A stretch of 30,951 nt of DNA from Scatosoma sp045588185 (GTDB lineage Bacteria; Bacillota; Clostridia; Christensenellales; Borkfalkiaceae), in NCBI GenBank assembly GCA_045588185.1, contig JAZNDR010000069.1, forward strand, positions 1 through 30,951, read 5' to 3'. Below the pieces are notes generated by a model. It was not told the DNA's origin, made no database searches, and worked only from the letters and a program-made list of their open reading frames with translations. Shown piece by piece: positions 1-7,515 of this stretch. Numbering within the stretch: position 1 is the first letter of the stretch; every line of letters begins with the position of its first letter. The position numbers were made by a program, and so were the translations under genes.

Positions 1-92
1 ACAAAAAATTATATCTACTATAACACATTGTTATTTTATATAAGATAATTGAATATTTTTTATTCTTTTTTTCAGTTTACCCCTTCAAATCC

Positions 93-121
93 TTGCAAAT
101 TCGGAAAAAAGATGATAAGAT
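93..121 (+). promoter_or_regulatory. Probable sigma-A promoter of gdhA
   Basis: TTGCAA at 93-98 and TAAGAT at 116-121 are separated by 17 bases, giving a predicted transcription start near 128 and a leader of about 60 bases before the gdhA start codon. The surrounding DNA is very AT-rich, so chance matches are easier here than elsewhere; this is an inference from sequence only. The region 1-92 upstream shows nothing else I can support. Confidence 0.5.
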
Positions 122-187
122 ATAGTTATATCAATTATTTCGATTGATTTCCTATTTTAAATCTATTTTTTGAGGAGATATTTTTAT

Positions 188-1525
188 ATGACTTACGTTG
201 AAAGAGTGTTAGACGATCTCAAAAAACGCAACCCCGGCGAGAAAGAATTTCATCAAGCCGCTACGGAAATTCTGCTTACGTTAGAACCCGTAATCAACGC
301 GCACCCCGAATATGAAAAGGCTGCGCTTTTGGAACGCTTTACCGAGCCTGAACGCACCATTTTATTCCGTGTGCCTTGGGTGGACGACAACGGTAACGTG
401 CACGTAAACAAGGGCTACCGCGTACAGTTCAACAGCGCAATCGGTCCTTACAAGGGCGGACTTCGTTTCCACCCCTCTGTAAACCTTTCCGTTATCAAAT
501 TCTTAGGGCTGGAACAGATTTTGAAAAACAGTCTTACAGGTCTGCCTATTGGCGGCGGCAAAGGCGGTTCGGACTTTGATCCCAAGGGCAAGTCGGATAG
601 AGAAATTATGGCGTTCTGCCAAAGCTTTATGACCGAGCTTTTCCGTCATATCGGCGCAGACACGGACGTTCCCGCGGGCGACATTGGCGTGGGTGCGCGT
701 GAGGTAGGCTACCTCTTTGGTCAATACAAGCGTATCCGCGACGAACACGTGGGCGTATTGACAGGACGCGGTCTTTCCTACGGCGGTTCGCTTATCAGAA
801 AGGAAGCGACGGGCTACGGCTTGGTATACATCACGGCGGAAGCAATGCGCCTTCGCGGAGATTCGTTTAAGGATAAAGTAACCATTGTTTCGGGCAGCGG
901 TAACGTGGCTATCTATGCTTGCGAAAAGGCTCAACAGCTTGGAGCAAAGGTCGTGGCTATGTATGACTCCAACGGTTATATTTACGACTCGAACGGTATT
1001 CAGTTATCCGTTATCAAGCAAATCAAGGAAGTAGAACGGGCTCGTATCAAGGAATACGCAAACCGTGTAGCGGGCGCGAAGTACGTCGAAGGCTGTAAGG
1101 GTATTTGGACGATTCCTTGCGACGTGGCGCTCCCCTGTGCTACGCAAAACGAAATTGACGGCGAAAGCGCGGCGATACTTGTAAAGAACGGCGTGAAATA
1201 CGTGGCAGAAGGTGCGAATATGCCCTCCACATTGGAAGCTATCGAGGTATTCCAAGCAGCGAAAAATACCGTATATCTTCCCGCGAAAGCGGCGAATGCG
1301 GGCGGCGTTGCCACCTCCGCTTTGGAAATGGCGCAATCTTCCGGCAGACTGTACTGGTCGAGCGAAGAGGTTGACGCGAAACTGAAAACGATTATGGTAA
1401 ATATTTACCACAATATCGACAGCGCGGCGAAGCGTTACGGCTTCGAGGGCAACTACGTAATGGGTGCGAATATCGCAGGCTTTGAAAAGGTAGCCGAAGC
1501 GATGATGGCGCACGGCATCGTATAA
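188..1525 (+). CDS. gdhA: Glutamate dehydrogenase (hexameric, probably NADP-linked)
   Basis: Catalyses the reversible reductive amination of 2-oxoglutarate to glutamate in the cytoplasm. At 445 residues it is normal size for the hexameric bacterial family. The N-terminal domain carries the glutamate and catalytic residues K89 (in PYKGGLRF), K125 (in GGGKGG) and D165 (in PAGDIGVG), at the same numbers as in the Clostridium symbiosum enzyme. The Rossmann domain has GSGNVA, and the end of the second strand reads YDSNG, closer to NADP-linked enzymes such as that of E. coli; cofactor preference is inferred. An upstream in-frame TTG at 170 would add six residues but it overlaps the GAGGAGA ribosome binding site at 172-178, so ATG at 188, nine bases after that site, is the start. 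The gene is monocistronic, with a terminator just after the stop. It probably works with the asparaginase and aminopeptidase encoded downstream in amino acid metabolism. Confidence 0.96.
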   Translation: MTYVERVLDDLKKRNPGEKEFHQAATEILLTLEPVINAHPEYEKAALLERFTEPERTILFRVPWVDDNGNVHVNKGYRVQFNSAIGPYKGGLRFHPSVNLSVIKFLGLEQILKNSLTGLPIGGGKGGSDFDPKGKSDREIMAFCQSFMTELFRHIGADTDVPAGDIGVGAREVGYLFGQYKRIRDEHVGVLTGRGLSYGGSLIRKEATGYGLVYITAEAMRLRGDSFKDKVTIVSGSGNVAIYACEKAQQLGAKVVAMYDSNGYIYDSNGIQLSVIKQIKEVERARIKEYANRVAGAKYVEGCKGIWTIPCDVALPCATQNEIDGESAAILVKNGVKYVAEGANMPSTLEAIEVFQAAKNTVYLPAKAANAGGVATSALEMAQSSGRLYWSSEEVDAKLKTIMVNIYHNIDSAAKRYGFEGNYVMGANIAGFEKVAEAMMAHGIV

Positions 1526-1542
1526 ATCTAACGATAATTTTT

Positions 1543-1584
1543 GGGGCAGATTTGCAAAGTGATTGCATACCTGCCCCTTTCTTT
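1543..1584 (+). terminator. Rho-independent terminator of gdhA
   Basis: GGGGCAG at 1543-1549 pairs with CTGCCCC at 1571-1577, with an inner TGCAA/TTGCA stem (1553-1557 with 1563-1567), followed by TTTCTTTT. It lies 17 bases after the gdhA stop. The T-run overlaps the last codon of the convergent GH13 gene. Confidence 0.85.
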
Positions 1585-3119
1585 TACTCTTTATACACCA
1601 AAATTTGATACGGTTTCAGTGTGTTTTCTACGCTTGGATAATTGTTTAAAATCAACCGTCCGTTTGTCTTATCAAACAGCGTTTCTTTTTCAAAATTACA
1701 TACTACCGTGAGTTTTTCCTCCCCGTATTCCCGCACGAAAATATACCGCTCGTCCGTGAGTTCCTTGCGGATATACTTCCCCTTTGTCAAGCAAGGCTCG
1801 TTTTTTCGGAGCGCAATCAAGCTTTGATAAAATTTAAAAACGGAGTTTTCAGCCGATAAGTCTTTTTCTGCGTTAATCTCGCTTTGACGGGTATACGGCG
1901 ATATCCAGCTTTTTCCCACCGCCGCCGTCCAAGGAATCATACAACGGGAATTATCCCGTCCGCCGAAATTTATTTTTTCTATCAATTCCTTTTCAGGCAT
2001 TTTATCTTTGTTTGCGCGGTAGAAATTGACGCTTTCGACGTCGTTAAATTGTTCTATATTGTGATAATAGGAGTTCGTCATACCGATTTCCTGTCCTTGG
2101 AAAACAAACGGCACACCGCGGTGTAAAAGGGTAAGCCCGCCAAGAAGCGTTGCGCTTTCATAGCGGTATTTTTTATCATCGCCGATACGGCTGACGCTAC
2201 GCGGTTGGTCGTGGTTTTCGAAAAAGACCGTCGCAGGAATATCCGCTGTCTGCGTATTCGTTTGCCACTTTGAAACCCGACGGCAAACCTCTTGCAACGA
2301 CGGTTTTTCCAAGGAAAAACGCCCGTTTTCAAGACAAAGGTGCTGAAAGGCAAACACCGTTGTGAGCTCGTGCCTATCCTTTCCGCAAAAGAGTTTTGCA
2401 TTTTCCGCGTTCGCCGACCAACATTCGCCGACGGTAAAAATCTTATCCGAGTAATCGCCGAACAGCTCACGGATATATTCGTGCAAGCGCGGTCCGCTGC
2501 CGTTTTCGTTTCTTTCCCAGTCCTTGGAAATCATATCGAGCACGTCGCAACGGAAGCCGTCCACCCCGCGATTGAGCCAAAACTGCACGACCGCTTTCAT
2601 TTCACGGCGTACCTTGGGGTTATCCCAGTTTAGGTCTGCTTGTTGCTTGGCGAACGAGTGCAAATAATATTCGTCCGTCCGCTTATCGTATTCCCAAGCC
2701 GACCCGCCGAAAAGGGATTGCCAAGCGTTGGGCGGCGTCTTTCGCCAAATATAGTAATCGCGGTAGGGATTGTCCTTGGATTTTTGCGATTCCTGAAACC
2801 ATTTATGCCGTGTGGAAGTATGGTTGGCAACCAAGTCAAGAATAAGCTTGATACCGTTTTCGTGTAGTTTTTGGATAAGTCTGTCCAGTTCGGCAAGCGT
2901 ACCGATTGACGGTTCTATATCGCAATAATCGGCAACGTCGTAGCCGTTATCAATATTCGGACTGGAAAAACAGGGCGTGAGCCATACGGCGTTTACGCCG
3001 AGCGATTTAATGTAGTCGATTTTGGAAAGCACGCCTTGCAAGTCGCCGATACCGTCGGCGTTGCTATCGCAAAAGCTTTTCGGGTATATCTGATAAAAAA
3101 TAAGTTTTTCCGTTTCCAT
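1584..3119 (-). CDS. GH13 alpha-glucosidase, oligo-1,6-glucosidase-like
   Basis: A 511-residue cytoplasmic (no signal peptide) glycoside hydrolase of family 13, most like oligo-1,6-glucosidase / dextran glucosidase (MalL, DexB), which release glucose from isomalto-oligosaccharides. The TIM barrel begins at FYQIYPKSF and has the DSNADGIGDL calcium-type loop near residue 18. Conserved regions are visible: DLVANH (95-100), nucleophile D192 in GFRCDV, acid/base E232 in GECWS and H303-D304 in ENHD. The valine directly after the nucleophile is the residue associated with alpha-1,6 rather than alpha-1,4 preference in this subfamily, so isomaltose-type activity is inferred; trehalose-6-phosphate hydrolase is an alternative. 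An AAGGGGGAAAGGGA stretch just upstream of the ATG serves as ribosome binding site. The AraC-type gene that is divergently transcribed from the 127-base gap is the likely regulator. No transporter is adjacent. Confidence 0.9.
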   Translation of the reverse strand: METEKLIFYQIYPKSFCDSNADGIGDLQGVLSKIDYIKSLGVNAVWLTPCFSSPNIDNGYDVADYCDIEPSIGTLAELDRLIQKLHENGIKLILDLVANHTSTRHKWFQESQKSKDNPYRDYYIWRKTPPNAWQSLFGGSAWEYDKRTDEYYLHSFAKQQADLNWDNPKVRREMKAVVQFWLNRGVDGFRCDVLDMISKDWERNENGSGPRLHEYIRELFGDYSDKIFTVGECWSANAENAKLFCGKDRHELTTVFAFQHLCLENGRFSLEKPSLQEVCRRVSKWQTNTQTADIPATVFFENHDQPRSVSRIGDDKKYRYESATLLGGLTLLHRGVPFVFQGQEIGMTNSYYHNIEQFNDVESVNFYRANKDKMPEKELIEKINFGGRDNSRCMIPWTAAVGKSWISPYTRQSEINAEKDLSAENSVFKFYQSLIALRKNEPCLTKGKYIRKELTDERYIFVREYGEEKLTVVCNFEKETLFDKTNGRLILNNYPSVENTLKPYQILVYKE

Positions 3120-3181
3120 TTCCCTTTCCCCCTTTTGCTTATAGTATGCGCTTATCCCCGTTTTTCATTCTTTGCACAATC

Positions 3182-3199
3182 GTAAATTTATATATTTAC
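3182..3199. promoter_or_regulatory. Inverted repeat next to the araC-type promoter, possible operator
   Basis: GTAAAT (3182-3187) and ATTTAC (3194-3199) are perfect inverted arms around a six-base AT spacer. The repeat abuts the -35 box of the regulator promoter and lies in the shared divergent control region. AraC proteins more often bind direct repeats, so this may be an autoregulatory or another repressor site, or chance in AT-rich DNA. Confidence 0.3.
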
Positions 3200-3228
3200 T
3201 TGACATTTCTTTTCCGCTGTGCTATCAT
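3200..3228 (+). promoter_or_regulatory. Promoter of the AraC-type regulator gene
   Basis: A perfect TTGACA (3200-3205) is followed after 17 bases by TATCAT (3223-3228). The predicted start of transcription, about seven bases later, falls inside the AAGGAGG ribosome binding site (3233-3239), so the leader would be only about 12 bases. A second possible -10, CATAAT at 3226-3231, would have a 20-base spacer. Confidence 0.7.
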
Positions 3229-3246
3229 AATGAAGGAGGCGTATCT

Positions 3247-4104
3247 ATGGAATTTAAAATTCACGAATTAAACAGCGTACTCAACCTTTCGGGAATTGTT
3301 AATCTGCATTTTTTCGAGTTCCCTGAAAACTACTCAACCAAAGACGACAAGCACCCGTTTTCCGAGCTTATTTTCGTCAACACGGGAAGCGTACATATTA
3401 CCTCGACAAGCTACACGGGCCCGTTGGAAAAGGGAGAAATGATTATTCATAAACCCAACGAGGTACATTCCTTGCGCACACCGACAAAGAGCTCTCCGTC
3501 GGTGGTGATTATCGGTTTCACTTGCACAAGTGAAAAATTGAGCACCTTTGCAAAACAGCCGTTTGCGCTTAACGACGGGGAGATATCCAAGCTTGCCGAG
3601 CTTGCCAAGGAAGGCAGAAACGTGTTCGCTCCCCCGTATAATAAGTCGGTGTATAATATGAAAAAGAAAGAAACGAAGCCCTACGGAAGCGAGCAAATTC
3701 TTAAAATTTTATTCGAAGGGTTTTTAATTTCGCTCATCAGGCGGTATTCGCCCAAAGGTGTGGCATTAGACGCGCCCGTCGAACGGTCTTTCGCCGTAAG
3801 CGAGGTAATACGGTATTTAGACGAAAACTTTTTGGAAAAAATCACCATTGATAATCTCGCGTTTTTGTTCCGTACTAACCGTTCCTCGCTTTGCCGTGAG
3901 TTTAAAAACGCCACGGGAAAAACGATTATCGAATACATAAACGATAAAAAATTAGAGCTTGCAAAGGAAAAAATTGCAAGCTCCGAAGCTTCGTTTACGC
4001 AGATCGCCGAGGACCTGCATTTTGAGTCGATTCATTATTTCAGTCGCTTTTTCTCACAAAGAACGGGATTTACACCCAGCGAATACCGAGTAAAATCGAA
4101 ATAG
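3247..4104 (+). CDS. AraC-family transcriptional regulator with cupin sensor domain
   Basis: A 285-residue DNA-binding regulator. The N-terminal half reads as an AraC-type cupin ligand domain (FSELIFVNTGSVHI, then GEMIIHKPNEVHSL). The C-terminal ~100 residues, from AVSEVIRYLDENF on, form the double helix-turn-helix: ITIDNLAFLFRTNRSSLCREF is helix-turn-helix one, and FTQIAEDLHFESIHYFSRFF with the GFTPSEYR ending is the classic second one. ATG at 3247 is chosen because AAGGAGG sits seven bases upstream; the frame extends to 3172 but that part overlaps the promoter. It is divergent from the GH13 gene, the usual arrangement for an activator of a sugar-use gene, so oligosaccharide-responsive control of that enzyme (and perhaps itself) is inferred. 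Its stop is seven bases from the convergent stop of the next gene. Confidence 0.92.
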   Translation: MEFKIHELNSVLNLSGIVNLHFFEFPENYSTKDDKHPFSELIFVNTGSVHITSTSYTGPLEKGEMIIHKPNEVHSLRTPTKSSPSVVIIGFTCTSEKLSTFAKQPFALNDGEISKLAELAKEGRNVFAPPYNKSVYNMKKKETKPYGSEQILKILFEGFLISLIRRYSPKGVALDAPVERSFAVSEVIRYLDENFLEKITIDNLAFLFRTNRSSLCREFKNATGKTIIEYINDKKLELAKEKIASSEASFTQIAEDLHFESIHYFSRFFSQRTGFTPSEYRVKSK

Positions 4105-4111
4105 TACCATT

Positions 4112-5077
4112 TTAATAAAAGGTTGCGAGCTGTTCTTCGGGCGGTTCGCAAACGATTACGCGCTCCGCCACAAGGACGGGGCCTTTTCCTTTATAAATAC
4201 GGTGTTTTTGGAATTGTACCTTGGCGGTAACGTTTATCCAGTCGCGCGTTTGCAGGTTCATTTCCGAAGGCAAAACGCAAGCGAGTCCGCAATACTGGAT
4301 ATCTGCTTCGCAACAGGTCATTACGTGTCTGCCGACGACGATATCCTGCGGGGATAAACGCTTATCGGTAGCAACTAATCCCTTGAATTTGACGGTTTTG
4401 CCGATATACGCTTCCAAGTTTTCCGTTAAGTCACGGTAGAAAAAGGCGTAATCTTTATCGTCAATCATAATAACGGGCGCATTGATATCAAACGGCAACG
4501 GGTCTTCGATGTCGTCGAAATCCGCCGTACCGTCCACTTTCTCGTATACGATATCACAGCGACGGCTGATACCGCGCACGATTTTATGCAACTCCATTTT
4601 GTCGATACTTTCGTTATAGCGGTTAAACACCACGAGCTGGGTATTTTGTATTTTATCGAAAGTAAATTGACGCATATTCGCATTATAATTTACAAAAGTC
4701 GTTGCGTCGAAAAAGGTCATAATTTGATTGACAATCCAACCCTCGGGCATTGCGTTGAAGAAATCTTCCAACATCCAAGTACCGTTGTATTCGACGACAA
4801 CGCGGTCGGAGCCGTATTGCAATTGCAACTGCGTGAGGTATTCTTCCGTCAGCTTGGATTTATCGTCAATAAGTACGAAATCGACGTTCTCCGCATTGGC
4901 AAAGCGGATCGTTTCGTATTCCTCTTCCCCCTCTTCCGTGACGAGAAGCAGAGTCTTTTCGCCCGAAGACGAGAAACGGGGATCTTCCATTGTTTCCTGT
5001 ATGAATTTCGTTTTGCCCGATTCTAAAAACCCTAAAAAGAGATAGACGGGCGTTTCCGTGGGAAGCTTTTGTTTCAT
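4112..5077 (-). CDS. Degenerate CobW-like GTPase fused to a YcgQ/DUF1980-like domain
   Basis: A 321-residue protein without signal peptide or membrane segment. Residues 1-200 resemble a CobW/P47K G-domain: Walker A GFLESGKT (16-23) and VVVEYNG (93-99) matching the family's E-x-S-G motif. However the CxCC metal motif of CobW chaperones is absent and the base-specificity motif NKxD reads FNRYN (151-155), so GTP use may be altered. Residues about 205-315 resemble the C-terminal domain of YcgQ-type (TIGR03943/DUF1980) proteins: AYIGKTVKFKGL, then RHVMTCCEADIQYCG with three cysteines (255, 256, 263) and D259, then an OB-like strand pattern. It lies 15 bases downstream of the His-rich CobW gene, so the two are almost certainly cotranscribed; AAGGA upstream is a modest ribosome binding site. 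A role in zinc or other metal delivery is inferred from the partner and domain families, not proven. Confidence 0.75.
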   Translation of the reverse strand: MKQKLPTETPVYLFLGFLESGKTKFIQETMEDPRFSSSGEKTLLLVTEEGEEEYETIRFANAENVDFVLIDDKSKLTEEYLTQLQLQYGSDRVVVEYNGTWMLEDFFNAMPEGWIVNQIMTFFDATTFVNYNANMRQFTFDKIQNTQLVVFNRYNESIDKMELHKIVRGISRRCDIVYEKVDGTADFDDIEDPLPFDINAPVIMIDDKDYAFFYRDLTENLEAYIGKTVKFKGLVATDKRLSPQDIVVGRHVMTCCEADIQYCGLACVLPSEMNLQTRDWINVTAKVQFQKHRIYKGKGPVLVAERVIVCEPPEEQLATFY

Positions 5078-5092
5078 TTCTTTTATTCCTTA

Positions 5093-6196
5093 TTATATCT
5101 TGAAAAGTTCGCTAAGCGCCGTTTCGTTTAAGTTACAGCCGATTACGCACAGTCTGCCCGTTACCCCCGCAACGCCCTCGCGCACGTCGGGTTCGCCGGG
5201 GACGTAGTCGAAATGCAACCAGCTATTCTCGCCTGCTACGATACCCTTTGCGCGTAATACCGTGCCGTATTGTTCCTCGTTTGCAATCGCTTCAAGTGCG
5301 GAAACAAGCTCGGTTTTCGTGTACTTTTTCGCCGTTTCCTTGCCCCAGCTTGTGAATACCTCGTCGGCATGGTGATGTCCGTGATGATGTTCGTGATGGT
5401 GTTCGTGGTGGTGTTCGTGGTGGCAACAGCATTCCTCATCGTCGTGATGATGATGTTCGTGATGGTGCTCGTGGTGGCAACAGCATTCCTCGTCGTCGTG
5501 GTGATGATGGTGCTCGTGGTGGCAACAGCATTCCTCGTCATCGTGGTGATGATGATGTTCTTCCACCTCTTTTGCCAAACGGTCAAGCTCGGCTTGCAGG
5601 GAATCCTTGCGTTCCATTGCGGCAAGTAAGTCTTTGCCGTTTAATTCTGCCCAAGGCGAAGTAACGAGGTTCGCCGTGGGATTTTTTTCTTTTAAGAGTG
5701 CGATTGCCGCGGACAGCTTTTCCTCGCTCGTTTTATCCGTGTGCGAAAGAATGATACAGCTTGCGTTTTCGACCTGATCGCCGAAAAATTCGCCAAAATT
5801 TTTCAGATACATTTTGCATTTGGACGCGTCCACGACAGTGCAGAATGCGTTGAGCTTTGCATTTTCCAGCTCCGCCGACGCCACCGCTTTAATGACGTCG
5901 GAAAGCTTGCCGACGCCCGAGGGTTCTATCACGATACGGTCGGGAGAAAATTCCGCCGACACCTGTTGCAACGCTTTGGAAAAATCGCCCACGAGCGAGC
6001 AACAAATACAGCCCGAATTCATTTCCGTGATATTGATACCTGCGTCCTGTAAAAATCCGCCGTCGATACCGATTTCTCCAAATTCGTTTTCAATCAGCAC
6101 GACTTTCTCGCCTGCGTATGCTTCTTTAATCAATTTCTTGATAAGCGTCGTTTTCCCCGCGCCGAGGAAACCTGAAAATATGTCTATTTTAGTCAT
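5093..6196 (-). CDS. CobW/COG0523-family GTPase metallochaperone with large His/Cys-rich loop
   Basis: A 367-residue member of the CobW/COG0523 G3E GTPases, which insert or deliver metal ions (often zinc under zinc limitation) using GTP. Walker A GFLGAGKTT is at residues 9-17, the metal-binding CxCC (CICC) at 63-66 and EPSG at 91-94; the NKxD position reads SHTD. Residues 214-276 are an extreme metal-binding insert with 35 histidines and nine cysteines, containing three copies of DDEECCCHHEHHH. The C-terminal CobW_C domain follows (from GTVLRAKGIV to GRLCVIGCN). Histidine-rich loops are common in this family, but repeated CCC blocks are less usual. Ribosome binding site AGAGGT lies eight bases before the ATG. 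It follows the M29 aminopeptidase by 45 bases and precedes the degenerate CobW partner by 15. I could not see a Zur-type operator upstream. Confidence 0.9.
   Translation of the reverse strand: MTKIDIFSGFLGAGKTTLIKKLIKEAYAGEKVVLIENEFGEIGIDGGFLQDAGINITEMNSGCICCSLVGDFSKALQQVSAEFSPDRIVIEPSGVGKLSDVIKAVASAELENAKLNAFCTVVDASKCKMYLKNFGEFFGDQVENASCIILSHTDKTSEEKLSAAIALLKEKNPTANLVTSPWAELNGKDLLAAMERKDSLQAELDRLAKEVEEHHHHHDDEECCCHHEHHHHHDDEECCCHHEHHHEHHHHDDEECCCHHEHHHEHHHEHHHGHHHADEVFTSWGKETAKKYTKTELVSALEAIANEEQYGTVLRAKGIVAGENSWLHFDYVPGEPDVREGVAGVTGRLCVIGCNLNETALSELFKI
5384..5567 (-). repeat. In-frame tandem repeats encoding the His/Cys-rich metal loop
   Basis: A 16-base core (GGCAACAGCATTCCTC on the plus strand) recurs exactly at 5422-5437, 5476-5491 and 5521-5536, that is at 54 and 45 bases, both multiples of three. 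Flanks are CAC/CAT and GAA codons. The units encode DDEECCC plus runs of HHE/HHHE, giving 15- and 18-residue repeats. The near-identity at DNA level suggests recent expansion by slippage or unequal exchange. Confidence 0.9.
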
Positions 6197-6241
6197 TCGT
6201 ATTACCTCTTTTTATTTTATATATACCGCAATTTTATTCTT

Positions 6242-7468
6242 TTAAAACGCCCAGTTACCGTCTTTAAAAATTTGTACGCGATCGCCTGATACCGTTACGC
6301 CGACGATGGACATATCTCTTGCGCCAATCATGAAATCGACGTGGATCATACTTTCGTTGATACCGCGCTTTTTACATTCTTCGTCCGTGTAATTTTCGTA
6401 ACCTTTCAGACATTCGTTGAACCCGCTCCCAAGCGCGAGATGACAGCTTGCGTTCTCGTCAAACAGCGTGTTATAGAAGAGCACGCCCGATTCGCTGATA
6501 GGGGAATTATAAGGGATAAGCGCAACTTCGCCAAGCTTCCCTGCGCCCTCGTCCATCGAAACCATTTCTTTTAACAGTGCTTCGCCCTTTTCCGCTTTTA
6601 CCTCTACCACCTTGCCGTTTTCAAAACGCAGGGAGAAGTTTTCGATAAGCTCGCCCATATACGAAAGCGGCTTCGTCGAGTACACAATCCCCTCCGCTTT
6701 GCCAGCCAAGGGAGAAGTAAACACCTCTTCCGTGGGAATATTCGGGTTGAAAATTCTACCCTTTAAGGTCTTTTCTTTACCGCCTGCAAAACGCCCCTCG
6801 GGGTTGAGTTCTACCGTGAAATCAGTGCCGTTCGCACTTTTATATTCGAGATATTGCAAGCCGAGATTATTGAGATATTCGCAACGCGCGTCGAGGTCAG
6901 CGTTGTGTTCTTTCCAAGCCTTGACGGGGTTTTTGCCGTCGGCGCGGGAAGTGTATAAAATGACTTTCCACATTTCCTCCACCGCCTTTTTCTCGGAAAG
7001 GTTCGGGAATACCTTTTTCGCCCATTCTTTTCCGGGAACGGCGGCGATACACCATTGATGGCGGTTTTCCATCGCAAGTCTAAAAGGCTTGATTTGGGGA
7101 TACATCGCACGGCGCGCCGCGCTCATTTTGTTTTGGTCAACGCCGTTCATACCGTCGGGATCTTCCGATTCGATAAACAAACGGCAGGAATAGTTTTTCG
7201 CCTTAAACTCCCACTTTGCTTTTGCCCAAGGTTTCAGCTCGGACAGCGATTCAAGCGTTCTGTATTGCGAGGAGATTTTATCCACGGGCTGATAGCTCCA
7301 TTCCACGTACACCTCGCTTGCGCCCGCTTTATAACATTCCTCTACGACCATTGCCACAAATTCGGGCTGATCAAGCCCCGCGCCAATAAATACCGTTTGT
7401 CCCTTTTTGACGTTCAAGCCTACTTTCGCCAACAGTTTGGCGTATTTTTTAAGTTGCGTTTTTCTCAT
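6242..7468 (-). CDS. M29-family aminopeptidase (AmpS/PepS type)
   Basis: A 408-residue cytoplasmic metallo-aminopeptidase of the thermophilic aminopeptidase family M29, which removes N-terminal residues from peptides using two metal ions. Family hallmarks in order: IPTEEVFTSP (first Glu ligand, near residue 250), DEGAGKLGEVAL (second Glu), NASCHLALGSGF (His and surrounding) and MIHVDFMIG (His and Asp near the C-terminus). Length is typical. Ribosome binding site GGAGAAAG precedes the ATG. It starts 47 bases after ansA, so the two are probably one transcript, fitting joint use of peptides and asparagine as nitrogen and carbon sources. Substrate preference cannot be read from sequence. Confidence 0.93.
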   Translation of the reverse strand: MRKTQLKKYAKLLAKVGLNVKKGQTVFIGAGLDQPEFVAMVVEECYKAGASEVYVEWSYQPVDKISSQYRTLESLSELKPWAKAKWEFKAKNYSCRLFIESEDPDGMNGVDQNKMSAARRAMYPQIKPFRLAMENRHQWCIAAVPGKEWAKKVFPNLSEKKAVEEMWKVILYTSRADGKNPVKAWKEHNADLDARCEYLNNLGLQYLEYKSANGTDFTVELNPEGRFAGGKEKTLKGRIFNPNIPTEEVFTSPLAGKAEGIVYSTKPLSYMGELIENFSLRFENGKVVEVKAEKGEALLKEMVSMDEGAGKLGEVALIPYNSPISESGVLFYNTLFDENASCHLALGSGFNECLKGYENYTDEECKKRGINESMIHVDFMIGARDMSIVGVTVSGDRVQIFKDGNWAF

Positions 7469-7515
7469 ATTTCTTTCTCCGTTTTTTATTTCATCGCGTA
7501 CACGGTACGCCCGTT

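Noticed and set aside
170..187. Upstream TTG start for gdhA
   Set aside because: The TTG overlaps the GAGGAGA ribosome binding site that serves the ATG at 188.
5384..5567. Possible CRISPR-like or non-coding tandem repeat
   Set aside because: The repeats keep reading frame, spacing is a multiple of three, there are no unique spacers, and they encode the metal loop of the CobW protein.
6197..6241. Possible Zur operator or promoter before the CobW gene
   Set aside because: The gap is AT-rich with a TATATA-like stretch, but no inverted repeat like a Zur box and no clear -35 could be read.
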